DNA of 64,000 nucleotides, taken from positions 572,001 through 636,000 of the forward strand of contig NC_011565.1 in NCBI RefSeq assembly GCF_000010645.1, read 5' to 3'. Source of the DNA: Candidatus Azobacteroides pseudotrichonymphae genomovar. CFP2. GTDB lineage: Bacteria; Bacteroidota; Bacteroidia; Bacteroidales; Azobacteroidaceae. The position numbers and the translations under genes were made by a program. Positions 7,531 through 16,076 of this stretch are shown in pieces. Numbering within the stretch: position 1 is the first letter of the stretch; each line of letters begins with the position of its first letter. The notes beneath the pieces were generated by a model. That model had not been told where the DNA came from and did no database searches. It was given only the letters and a program-made list of their open reading frames with translations.

Positions 7531-9765
7531 ATGAGTGAAATAGAAGATAAAAGAGTACAGAAAGCTTACGAAACCTTATTGAACAGTTATGCTCATTCGG
7601 TACACCGTAAGAAATTTGATATTATAGATAGAGCTTTTAGGTTTGCTAATGAAGCTCATAAGGGAGTTCAGCGATATTCAGGAGAACCTTATATTTTGCA
7701 TCCATTAGCTGTTGCTTTGATTGTAAGCAAAGAGATTGGTTTAGGTTCCACTTCTATTTCTGCTGCTTTATTACACGATGTTGTGGAAGATACGGATTAT
7801 ACAATAGAAGATGTAAAAAAACTTTTTGGAGAGAAAATCGCTCAGTTGGTAGAAGGACTAACTAAGATTTCTGGAGGAAATTTTTCTAAAAAGGTTTCTA
7901 TACAAGCAGAAAATATGCGAAGGTTATTATTGACTATGTCGAGTGATATCCGAGTAATTCTCGTAAAAATTGCTGATAGACTTCATAATATGAGAACTTT
8001 AAGTTCACTTCCCCCTGTTAAGCAGTATAAAATTGCAGGAGAAACTTTGTATTTATATGCCCCTATGGCACATCGTTTGGGTTTGTTTTCAATTAAAACT
8101 GAATTAGAAGATTTAAGTTTTCGGCACGAATATCCGGAAGAATACAAGCAAATAGAACAACAATTGGAGGCTAGTGCTCAAAATCGGGAAAAGATATATG
8201 AACAATTTACAGCTCCCTTGAAAAAAGTGCTTACCCAATTGGGATATTATTATAAGATACAAGGAAGGACAAAATCTGTCTATTCTATTTGGAATAAAAT
8301 GCAGGCTAAAAAAGTAAATTTCAGTGATATATACGATATCTTCGCTGTTAGAATTATTTTTGAGCCTAGGAATGATCAAGCAGTAAAGAAACAGTGTTGG
8401 GATATTTATTCTATAATAACGGATTTTTATCAGTTACGCCCTGATAGGCTTCGTGATTGGGTTAGTCATCCAAAAGCCAATGGTTATCAATCGCTTCATT
8501 TAACTGTAATGGGTCCAGATGGACAATGGATAGAGGTACAAATTCGTAGTTTTCAAATGGATGAGATAGCAGAAAGAGGATTTGCAGCTCATTGGAAATA
8601 CAAAGAACAAGTTGGTAATGCTGCTTCTCATCAAAATGAATTAGACCTTTGGTTGGGGAAAATACAGGCAATTTTACAGTCTCCAACTCCGAATGCCATG
8701 GATTTTTTGGATACAATTAAATTAAATCTTTATAATGATGAAATATTTGTTTTTACACCGAAAGGTGAAATTAAAACTTTACCACAAGGTTCAACTGCTT
8801 TAGATTTTGCTTATGAAATACATTCAGATATAGGTCATTATTGTATTGGAGCTAAAGTCAATCATAAATTAGTCCCTATTAGTTATGAATTGGTTAGTGG
8901 AGATCAAGTAGAAATATTGACATCTGATTTTCAACAACCTAAAGAAGAATGGTTCAATTTTGTTACAACAGCTACTGCTAAAACAAAAATAGAATCTGCT
9001 ATAAAAAAACGAAAAAAAAGTCAGATACAGGTGGGAGAAGAGTTATTGAATAAGTATTTTACTTCTTTTAGTATTGAAGTTACTATTCGAGTTTTAGATA
9101 AACTTTGTGCTTTTTATGGATATTCAAAAAAAGAGCTTCTATTCTATGCTTTGGCAGAAAAGCAGATAAAATTGCCAGAAAATCCATATTCAATATTAAA
9201 AGATAAAACTAATAGTTTCTTTTTCCATTATGTAAAACAAGCTCTTAGTACGGTATTGCCTTTACAAGAAATAAGCAATTCATCTGAAAATTCTTTGAAG
9301 AAGATAGACCCGAAGGTAACTTATGTATTAAATGAAGAAGAGTTTCAACAAAATTTTATCACGAAATCTTGTTGCAATCCTATACCTGGAGATGAGGTTT
9401 TTGGTTTTATTTGCGATGACGGACGATTAGAGGTGCATAAAAGATTATGTAAAAAGACACTGGTATTCAAAACACGCTTTGGCAATCGTCTTATTTCTTG
9501 TAATTGGGCAGGACATAAAATTTCTTCTTTCCTTGCCACAGTTGAGTTAAAGGGTATTGATAGAATAGGAATATTGAGCGACATTATACAAATTATTACT
9601 CATAATCTAGTTATGAGTATACATAAAATATCCCTTGCTGCTAAAGATGGTATTTTTGGAGGAACAATTGAAGTCTTCACCCATAATGTAGATGATATTA
9701 ATACTCTTTCTACCAAATTGCAAAAAATAAAAGGAATAGAAAATGTTGTTCGTGTTGACAATTAA
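7531..9765 (+). CDS. RelA/SpoT bifunctional (p)ppGpp synthetase/hydrolase
   Basis: Makes and breaks the stringent-response alarmone (p)ppGpp in the cytoplasm. The 744 residues hold all expected domains: an HD hydrolase (YILHPLAVA with His57, LLHDVVEDT with His82-Asp83), a nucleotidyltransferase (YDIFAVRII near 270, HPKANGYQSLH near 312, EVQIR), a TGS domain (near 400-460, IFVFTPKGEIKTLPQGSTALDFAY), a zinc-finger/helical region (FITKSCCNPIPGDE) and a C-terminal ACT domain (LKGIDRIGILSDI). HD and synthetase motifs are intact, so both activities are plausible. Its stop codon shares the bases TTAA with the stop of the convergent DUF721 gene. Retention in a reduced genome suggests nutrient stress is still sensed. 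Confidence 0.95.
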   Translation: MSEIEDKRVQKAYETLLNSYAHSVHRKKFDIIDRAFRFANEAHKGVQRYSGEPYILHPLAVALIVSKEIGLGSTSISAALLHDVVEDTDYTIEDVKKLFGEKIAQLVEGLTKISGGNFSKKVSIQAENMRRLLLTMSSDIRVILVKIADRLHNMRTLSSLPPVKQYKIAGETLYLYAPMAHRLGLFSIKTELEDLSFRHEYPEEYKQIEQQLEASAQNREKIYEQFTAPLKKVLTQLGYYYKIQGRTKSVYSIWNKMQAKKVNFSDIYDIFAVRIIFEPRNDQAVKKQCWDIYSIITDFYQLRPDRLRDWVSHPKANGYQSLHLTVMGPDGQWIEVQIRSFQMDEIAERGFAAHWKYKEQVGNAASHQNELDLWLGKIQAILQSPTPNAMDFLDTIKLNLYNDEIFVFTPKGEIKTLPQGSTALDFAYEIHSDIGHYCIGAKVNHKLVPISYELVSGDQVEILTSDFQQPKEEWFNFVTTATAKTKIESAIKKRKKSQIQVGEELLNKYFTSFSIEVTIRVLDKLCAFYGYSKKELLFYALAEKQIKLPENPYSILKDKTNSFFFHYVKQALSTVLPLQEISNSSENSLKKIDPKVTYVLNEEEFQQNFITKSCCNPIPGDEVFGFICDDGRLEVHKRLCKKTLVFKTRFGNRLISCNWAGHKISSFLATVELKGIDRIGILSDIIQIITHNLVMSIHKISLAAKDGIFGGTIEVFTHNVDDINTLSTKLQKIKGIENVVRVDN

Positions 9766-10055
9766 GTAAAAACAATACGGTTAATAATATTCCTTCCTGC
9801 CACTTTGTTAAGTTCTACAACTTTTTTTTCTCGTTGCATCATCAGCTCGTTTTTTAGTACTGATGAATTTATTTTGACATAAAAAACACGATTTTTGATA
9901 AATAAATTACACGTGTAGCGACTGATATTGGGGGTTGTATTACTGTTCCAATAGTCTATTATACGAGCTTCAGCTAGTTTATCTGCCATTTGAAGATTAG
10001 CTTCAAGGAACTTTTTTAATATTTTTCCTATTGGTTGAGGATCTGTTCGTTGCAT
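9762..10055 (-). CDS. DUF721 (DciA-like) domain protein
   Basis: Small protein of the DUF721 family, to which the helicase-loading factor DciA belongs; the Bacteroidetes members are short and their exact role is not settled. I place the start at the ATG at 10053-10055 (MQRTDPQPIGKILKKFLEAN), giving 97 residues, because this matches the family's N-terminus; the reading frame stays open for 20 more codons to 10115, but those bases belong to the duplicated recombinase segment. Family features seen are IGKILKKFL, a central W, VFYVKINSSVLKNEL and the closing NKVAGRNIINRIVF. The duplication boundary lies 7 nt upstream of the start codon, so the gene's original upstream region may have been replaced. 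Confidence 0.75.
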   Translation of the reverse strand: MQRTDPQPIGKILKKFLEANLQMADKLAEARIIDYWNSNTTPNISRYTCNLFIKNRVFYVKINSSVLKNELMMQREKKVVELNKVAGRNIINRIVFT

Positions 10056-10061
10056 ATATGC

Positions 10062-10656
10062 CAAATATAAAAAAGTTTTTTTGTTTAAATGGGCTATGAG
10101 TATTATTTTAATCAATTGAGTATTTTTTATGTCATTTGCGATATGAAAGGAATTATTCTATTCGTACGTTAAAGACATATTGTGATGATTTGGTTCAATT
10201 CGAGCGATTTGTTTTTTGTAGTGAGGGATTTGATATGAGAACGATTACTTCTTCTGTTATTCGTGAGTGGATTGTTTTTTTGATGGATAGGAATTATTCT
10301 CCTCGTTCTGTCAATAGGAAATTAAGTACATTAAGGTCATTTTTCGATATTTATATCGGAATGGACAGATAGAAAGTAATCCTGTCAAGGGGATTGTTGG
10401 AGTAAGGCCTGGTAGGCCACTTCCTTATTTTGTCAGAGATAGAGAAATGAATACGCTGTTGTTGGATTTATCTAAAGGAGAAGGCTTCGAAGATGAACGG
10501 GGTAGGACTATTCTTGAGGTTTTTTACTCGACGGGTATTCGCTGTTCAGAGCTAGTAGGATTGAATGATGAAAGATATTGATTTTGAATCATGTTTGATA
10601 AGAGTGACTGGTAAGGGAAATAAACAGCGATTGATACCATTTTCAAAAACATTAGA
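10062..10656 (+). pseudogene. truncated, frameshifted copy of the XerC-like recombinase gene
   Basis: Base-by-base reading shows that 10062-10656 is a direct copy of 23443-24038, which covers the upstream 27 bp and the first ~190 codons of the intact recombinase gene. By eye there are about ten substitutions and three single-base indels: one T lost in the T run near 10130, one T lost near 10340, and one A gained near 10572. Each shifts the frame, and the copy ends abruptly inside the codons for TLE, so the catalytic HxxR, His and Tyr are absent. It cannot encode a recombinase. The high identity implies a recent duplication or ongoing gene conversion. Confidence 0.93.
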
Positions 10657-10932
10657 GAAGTGTCTTTTTGTTAAAAACAAAGTAATTTTTTTAACAAAGT
10701 TTAAACAGGGTTATTGTTTAGGATCGTATTGTAACAATATTTGGAACTTATTGCATAAGGATTTTGTAAAATATTCATTTTTAGTTATGAATTCTTTTTA
10801 TAGGAGATTATAGAAGACAGCTAGTACTTTTGAGGAATCCATTAACTGTTTTGTAAGATTGGAAGTGACGAAATATTAGTGTAGATTAGGAATTTTAATT
10901 TCTCTTTCAATTGAGAATAAGAGTTCTAGTTT

Positions 10933-11757
10933 TTACATGAAGGAGTTTCTCTGTCGTATGGCTTCAAATGTAATGATTGCAACAGAAACTGAAACATTCA
11001 ATGAATCTATAATACCTTGCATCGGAATTTTGATTCGTTGGTGAGCGTTATCCAGCCAAAAATTGGTCAGGCCATTCACTTCTGCTCCTATTACGATAGC
11101 TGAAGCAGAAGTAAAGTCTGTATTGTAGTATTGTTTAAAAGCAGTAAGCTCGGCAGCAAATATTTGAACAGATTTGCTTTTTAGGTAAGCAAGTGTTTCT
11201 TCATTTGAAGCTACAGCAATTGGATTGCTGAATAAGCATCCTATACTTGAGCGAACAACATTTGGGTTATAAATGTCAGTAGAGGGGTTGCAAATTATTG
11301 TCGCGTCAATTTTGGCAGCTTCGGCTGTTCGAAGTATAGCTCCAAGGTTACCAGGTTTTTCTATTGATTCTAATACAATAATAAGAGGATTGTTTGATAG
11401 ATTTAAATCTGCTAATAGGTGTAATTTGGGTTTAGCCAGTGCTAATATTCCTTGGTGATTCTCTCGGCAAGCAATTTTTTGGAAAACAGCTTTACTGACT
11501 TCGTAAATTATATTTGAAGGAATGATATTGATGATTTCAGAACTATTAGACTTTTCAAGTAACTCGAAGCAAATATATACTGAATCCAATATATAGTTAC
11601 CAACTAAAGATAAATTGAATTCACGGATACCTTCAATAATGAAAAGTTTTTGCGATTTCCGTTCATATGCTTTTATTCTCAGTTTTTGAATATTTTTAAT
11701 GCGGGGATTATGAGTACTTGTGATAATTCTTGATATTTTATTGTTGTAAGATTTCAT
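10933..11757 (-). CDS. SpoU/TrmH-family RNA 2'-O-ribose methyltransferase
   Basis: SAM-dependent methyltransferase of the SPOUT class that methylates a ribose in rRNA or tRNA. The 274 residues start with a substrate-binding domain (NPRIKNIQKLR, FIIEGIREF) and then show the three SpoU motifs: ESIEKPGNLGAILRTAEA near 128-145, VIGAEVNGL near 222, and IPMQGIIDSLNVSVSVAI near 243-260, the last forming the knot and SAM site. It resembles the RlmB/TsnR-type 23S rRNA enzymes of Bacteroidetes; the target nucleotide cannot be given. It stands alone on minus, with the dead recombinase copy downstream and a 327-bp spacer upstream. Confidence 0.88.
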   Translation of the reverse strand: MKSYNNKISRIITSTHNPRIKNIQKLRIKAYERKSQKLFIIEGIREFNLSLVGNYILDSVYICFELLEKSNSSEIINIIPSNIIYEVSKAVFQKIACRENHQGILALAKPKLHLLADLNLSNNPLIIVLESIEKPGNLGAILRTAEAAKIDATIICNPSTDIYNPNVVRSSIGCLFSNPIAVASNEETLAYLKSKSVQIFAAELTAFKQYYNTDFTSASAIVIGAEVNGLTNFWLDNAHQRIKIPMQGIIDSLNVSVSVAIITFEAIRQRNSFM

Positions 11758-12084
11758 TTAAACTATTATTTATGATGGGAAGAGGTCAATTAAAATAAAA
11801 TAATTTTTTAATATTTATATTTTTTATCTAGGATCATTCACAATCTAGGATCGTTCACATAAAAATCTATATATCCCTGTCACACATAGGTATGATCTTG
11901 TTATTATAAACAGGACATGTGCTTGTGTTTTGTAAAATTTGAAAAGGTAAAATTTTGTTATTGTTTTTATATTTATTCTTGCTTATTCTGATTAGAATCA
12001 CATAATTGCTCAACTGGATAATTTCTTCCTTCTTTTCTTTCCATAGTAGAATGTCTTTAAAGGATTACAAAATTTTATTCTTAA
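11758..12084. other. gene-free spacer
   Basis: 327 bp between two minus-strand genes. It holds an imperfect tandem duplication near 11830-11860 (CTAGGATCATTCACAAT then CTAGGATCGTTCACAT). No gene remnant seen. Confidence 0.5.
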
Positions 12085-14133
12085 CTATTTTTTACTCCTA
12101 AATAATTTGGTTTTATTCCACTTTATGCGTTTAAGCACCATAGCCGTTCTTGCTGGCAAATATAGTTTTAACCATTCTTTTTTTTCTTTTTCATAGAGTT
12201 TGTCATAAGTGGTGAAATGTTCAATTTTATCATCTATTAATCCAAAACCTCCGAATTGAGGAGAATCAGTATTAAGGATTGTTTGATATTTACATGGTGC
12301 TACTAAAAAACCATAATCTGTAAATGATTGAACAGGATTAAAATTGAATACGAAAACTAAATCGTTACGACAGAAAGCTAATACTTGATCTCCTTCACTA
12401 TCCCATATTTTTTGAAGTGGAGTTGCCTGAAAGTCTTCTATACTGTTAATTAGAAGGATCATGTCTTTATCAAAATTATATAGATACTTATATTTTAAGT
12501 TGTTATCATCAGCCAAATGCCATTGTCTGCGTGCATATTTGTATGACCAACTATTACCTTGACGAGGGAAATCTATCCACTCTGGATGTCCAAATTCATT
12601 TCCCATAAAATTCAGGTAGCCTCCGCATATAGTAGATGCCGTAACTAATCGGATTATTTTATGTAAAGCTATGCCTCTATCTATCAACAAAGAATCTACT
12701 TTATGTATTTCACTCATTCCATTATACATTTCTGCATCTATCAGTCTAAAAATTATTGTTTTGTCTCCTACTAATGCCTGGTCATGACTTTCTACGTAAC
12801 TAATAGTTTTTTCATCTGTCCGGCGATTAGTTAATTCCTCCCATATATTTAAAGGATGCCAATCTTGGTCTTTCTTCTCTTTGATTAACTTAATCCAATA
12901 ATCCGGAATATTCATTGCTAAACGATAGTCAAATCCATATCCGCCTTGATTTATTTTAACTGCTAAGCCAGGCATTCCGCTTACTTCTTCAGCAATGGTA
13001 ATAGCATGTTTGTTGATTGTATGTATTAAACGATTGGCAAGTGTGAGGTAACAAATGGCATCACCATCTTGGTTGAGATTAAAATAATCATTATAACTAG
13101 TAATTGTTTCTCCTATTCCGTGACTTTTGTACAACATGGAAGTTACTCCATCGAATCGAAATCCATCAAAATGATATTCTTCTAACCAAAACTTGCAGTT
13201 GGATAATAGGAAATGTAAAACTTCATTCCTTCCATAATCGAAACAAAGAGAATTCCACACAGGATGTTCTCTTCTTTCTCCTTGATGGAAATATTGGTTG
13301 TAAGAGCCATCAAATCGCCCTAATCCTTCCACTTCATTTTTTGCTGCATGAGAATGAACAATATCCATAATTACTGCTATATTCATGGAATGAGCCGTGT
13401 CAATCAGTTCTTTTAAGTCATCTGGAGTTCCAAAGCGTGAAGAAGCAGCAAAAAAATTTGACACTTGATAGCCAAATGAACCATAAAAAGGATGTTCTTG
13501 TATTGCCATAATTTGAATAGCGTTGTATCCATTTGTTTTTATACGTGGAAGAACATTTTGTATAAATTCTTGATAAGTTCCAACTCTTTCTTTATCAGTT
13601 GCCATACCGATATGACATTCGTAAATTAACAAAGGAGTAGTCTTAGCTTGGAAGGACTTATTTTTAAATTGATAAGGATTATTAGGTTCCCATACTTGAG
13701 CATTGAAAATGTAGGTTTCTTTATCTTGGACAACGCGTTTTGCCCATGCTGGAATACGTTCACCTGCTCCATTTTCCCAGTATAATTTTAATTTATAAAG
13801 ATCTTTGTGTCGGAGAGTATCTTTAGGTAAATGAAGCTCCCATGTTTCATTATCTAATCTTTTGAGTTGAAACTCTTCTTTTTCTTGCCAGTTATTGAAA
13901 TTGCCTATTAGATAAATTTTTGTAGCATTTGGTGCCCATTCTCTAAATACCCATCCTGAAGACGCATTATGTAATCCAAAGTATAGATATCCCGATGCAA
14001 AATTACTAAGAGTCATTTTATGATTGTTTGTTAATTCCTTTTCTCTTTGAAGGAAATACTCATAACGACCTTTTATTGCTTGCTGATAGGGATTAAGCCA
14101 AGCATCGTTTTTAATAAGTTCAAGCGATTCCAT
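12085..14133 (-). CDS. glgB: 1,4-alpha-glucan branching enzyme
   Basis: Forms alpha-1,6 branches in glycogen by transferring a cut alpha-1,4 chain. At 682 residues it is the eukaryote-like GH13 branching-enzyme form found in Bacteroidetes. An N-terminal CBM48 domain is visible (FREWAPNATKIYLIGNFNNW). The GH13 barrel carries MDIVHSHAAKN, FDGFRFDGVTSML with the nucleophile Asp, IAEEVSGMPG with the acid/base Glu, and YVESHDQALVGDKT with the transition-state Asp. GFMNFMGNEFGHPEW-type sequence (NFMGNEFGHPEWIDFPR) follows. It is monocistronic. Together with malQ at 48.8 kb it indicates storage and recycling of glucan. Confidence 0.96.
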   Translation of the reverse strand: MESLELIKNDAWLNPYQQAIKGRYEYFLQREKELTNNHKMTLSNFASGYLYFGLHNASSGWVFREWAPNATKIYLIGNFNNWQEKEEFQLKRLDNETWELHLPKDTLRHKDLYKLKLYWENGAGERIPAWAKRVVQDKETYIFNAQVWEPNNPYQFKNKSFQAKTTPLLIYECHIGMATDKERVGTYQEFIQNVLPRIKTNGYNAIQIMAIQEHPFYGSFGYQVSNFFAASSRFGTPDDLKELIDTAHSMNIAVIMDIVHSHAAKNEVEGLGRFDGSYNQYFHQGERREHPVWNSLCFDYGRNEVLHFLLSNCKFWLEEYHFDGFRFDGVTSMLYKSHGIGETITSYNDYFNLNQDGDAICYLTLANRLIHTINKHAITIAEEVSGMPGLAVKINQGGYGFDYRLAMNIPDYWIKLIKEKKDQDWHPLNIWEELTNRRTDEKTISYVESHDQALVGDKTIIFRLIDAEMYNGMSEIHKVDSLLIDRGIALHKIIRLVTASTICGGYLNFMGNEFGHPEWIDFPRQGNSWSYKYARRQWHLADDNNLKYKYLYNFDKDMILLINSIEDFQATPLQKIWDSEGDQVLAFCRNDLVFVFNFNPVQSFTDYGFLVAPCKYQTILNTDSPQFGGFGLIDDKIEHFTTYDKLYEKEKKEWLKLYLPARTAMVLKRIKWNKTKLFRSKK

Positions 14134-15126
14134 AATTTTTAAAATTATTGTGGGTAAATTTATATTGTGCTATTCCTGTTTTGCATAATTCAAGCAGGTA
14201 GCACCCTAATGTTTTTAATATTGCTTTTTTCTTTCACTTTTAATAAATATCAACTCTAGAAATCTTCTTTTCGTTTGGCTTGAGTTTTCTTTTGAAGAAT
14301 AACATTTTAAAATATCATTTGGGTTTGAAATTTACACAATTGCTGTTGTTTTCTTACCTTGCAGGTAAGGTTCTTGTAAGTTTCGTATTTTGAACGGTTG
14401 TATAGCCAAGAACTTCGCGATTCATGTGAATCACAAGTGAATTAGAAATTAGTTCAGACGATGGGATTAAATTGACTGTTGGCTTTTGCTAAGGTGAATG
14501 GCATCATCTCAATAAAAGTAATTTTTTATTTCAATTTTTATTGTTGGTTGTATCATTTATATAAATAGCTTTCACAAAAAAAGATATATGGATTACTTTT
14601 AAGGTGGAGTGTCATCTTTCTTTTGGTTATTTTTTGTTTTCTCTTTTAAAAAAAATCGGGATTTTTTATTAAAAAGTAAGTTGGGAAATCAATATTGCTA
14701 GTCATAAATATTACTAGGAAGACTTCTAACTTTTATTAATTTTTTAGTTCTTCATTAATGTTCATTATGTCGTTATTTATCTTGTAGCTGCCGCCTATAA
14801 CGGGAAACGACATGGCTTCAAAAGTTGCCTAAAAGATCCCAAATCGGCAAACAATCCAAAATATATTGTACATGAATCCTGGTCACAAATGTAGTATTTT
14901 TCATATAACGAGGAAATATTTTTTAATTTGAAAATATTAGTTGCTATATTAGAGGACAGTATTAAAGCTGGACAATTGACAAATTGATTGACAAATTGAC
15001 TTAAATGATCTACAAGGATTTAGATAGTAGCAAGGCTTCTATATTCAATGTTCATTTTGTTTTTCTAAATAACGAGTTGTACATTCGAGCCATAGGGTTT
15101 TATAAATCCTATAATTTTAGAGGAAT
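14134..15126. other. 1-kb spacer between divergent glgB and nuoA
   Basis: Promoter-bearing gap between glgB (minus) and the nuo genes (plus). On minus around 14750-14830 a stop-terminated stretch reads ATFEAMSFPVIGGSYKINND and on to EELKN, which looks like the end of a lost gene, but I cannot name it. A tandem GACAAATTGATT duplication lies near 14975. Nothing else was recognised. Confidence 0.45.
15055..15087 (+). promoter_or_regulatory. candidate nuo promoter
   Basis: TTTTG at 15055-15059 and TACATTCG at 15080-15087 are 20 nt apart, matching the Bacteroidetes -33/-7 layout (TTTG, TAnnTTTG) at seven of eight bases in the -7 box. It would start transcription about 30 nt before nuoA. Confidence 0.4.
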
Positions 15127-15480
15127 ATGACTAATTCTGCTTTGTTTGTTGTTGTCTTTCTGACAGCCATTTTTATGGTATTAGCTGCACTGTTTATTGC
15201 AAGGTTATTATCTCCAAAATCTACCAATCCCGTAAAAGGGGAACCATATGAATGTGGTATTCCTACGAGAGGAGTTTCATGGTCTCAGGTTAAGGTAGGT
15301 TACTACCTTTTTGCTATTTTATATTTGGTATTTGATGTTGAAACTATATTGTTGTTTCCTTGGGCAAGTATTGTAAGAAGTTTGGGAATAAGAGGTTTGG
15401 CCTGTATGACATTCTTTTTTGTTATACTGGCATTTGGTTTGATTTATGCGTGGAAGAAAGGAGCTTTGCAATGGAAGTAA
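15127..15480 (+). CDS. nuoA: NADH-quinone oxidoreductase subunit A
   Basis: Membrane subunit of respiratory complex I. The 117 residues have three hydrophobic helices and the conserved loop GEPYECGIPTRG near 38-49, which follows helix 1 in all NuoA proteins. It is the first gene of the nuo block, with its last 10 bases overlapping the start of nuoB. It lies 40 nt downstream of a candidate TAnnTTTG promoter. Confidence 0.93.
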   Translation: MTNSALFVVVFLTAIFMVLAALFIARLLSPKSTNPVKGEPYECGIPTRGVSWSQVKVGYYLFAILYLVFDVETILLFPWASIVRSLGIRGLACMTFFFVILAFGLIYAWKKGALQWK

Positions 15481-16076
15481 GAGATATTTATATTCGGAAT
15501 ATGAAAACTGAAGATTTTAGGGATAATGAATATCTTGAGGAGTATCTAAAGGAATTGTGGGGGAATGGTGCTAATATTGCTATAGCCAAATTAAATGATT
15601 TGATAAATTGGGGCCGTTCTAACTCGGTATGGCCTTTAACATTTGCGACGAGTTGTTGTGGTATAGAATTTATGTGCTTAGGTGCTGCTCGTTATGATTT
15701 CGCTCGTTTTGGTTGGGAAGTTACTCGTAATAGTCCGCGTCAAGCAGATGTGGTTTTTTGTTGTGGTACTATTGTTCATAAGATGGCACCAGTATTAAAG
15801 CGTTTATACGACCAAATGTCTGAACCTAAATACGTTATAGCTTTGGGCAGTTGTGCAATTAGTGGTGGACCATTTAAGAGTTCGTATCATACGATTATGG
15901 GGATAGATAAAATTATTCCTGTAGATGTATATATTCCTGGCTGTCCACCTCGTCCAGATGCTATGATTTATGGAATGATACAGTTAGCACGCAAAATTAA
16001 AGTGCAGAACTTTTTTAAATTGCCGAATCTGTCTCATATAGAAGGAAATAGCCTTAAGAAAGGAGAAAGGCAATGA
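15471..16076 (+). CDS. nuoB: NADH-quinone oxidoreductase subunit B
   Basis: Complex I subunit that carries the terminal [4Fe-4S] cluster N2 next to the quinone site. I use the ATG at 15471, which overlaps the nuoA stop and has AAAGGAG about 8 nt before it; a longer reading from 15360 would run through nuoA and is not credible. The resulting 201 residues contain TSCCGIEFM with the paired cysteines, the third ligand region FCCGT, GSCAISGG, and PGCPPRPDA. All cluster ligands are present. The gene overlaps nuoCD by ATGA. Confidence 0.95.
   Translation: MEVRDIYIRNMKTEDFRDNEYLEEYLKELWGNGANIAIAKLNDLINWGRSNSVWPLTFATSCCGIEFMCLGAARYDFARFGWEVTRNSPRQADVVFCCGTIVHKMAPVLKRLYDQMSEPKYVIALGSCAISGGPFKSSYHTIMGIDKIIPVDVYIPGCPPRPDAMIYGMIQLARKIKVQNFFKLPNLSHIEGNSLKKGERQ

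Noticed and set aside
15360..15470. Long N-terminal extension of nuoB reading through nuoA.
   Set aside because: It is the out-of-frame shadow of nuoA; the ATG at 15471 has a good ribosome-binding sequence and the family's N-terminus.
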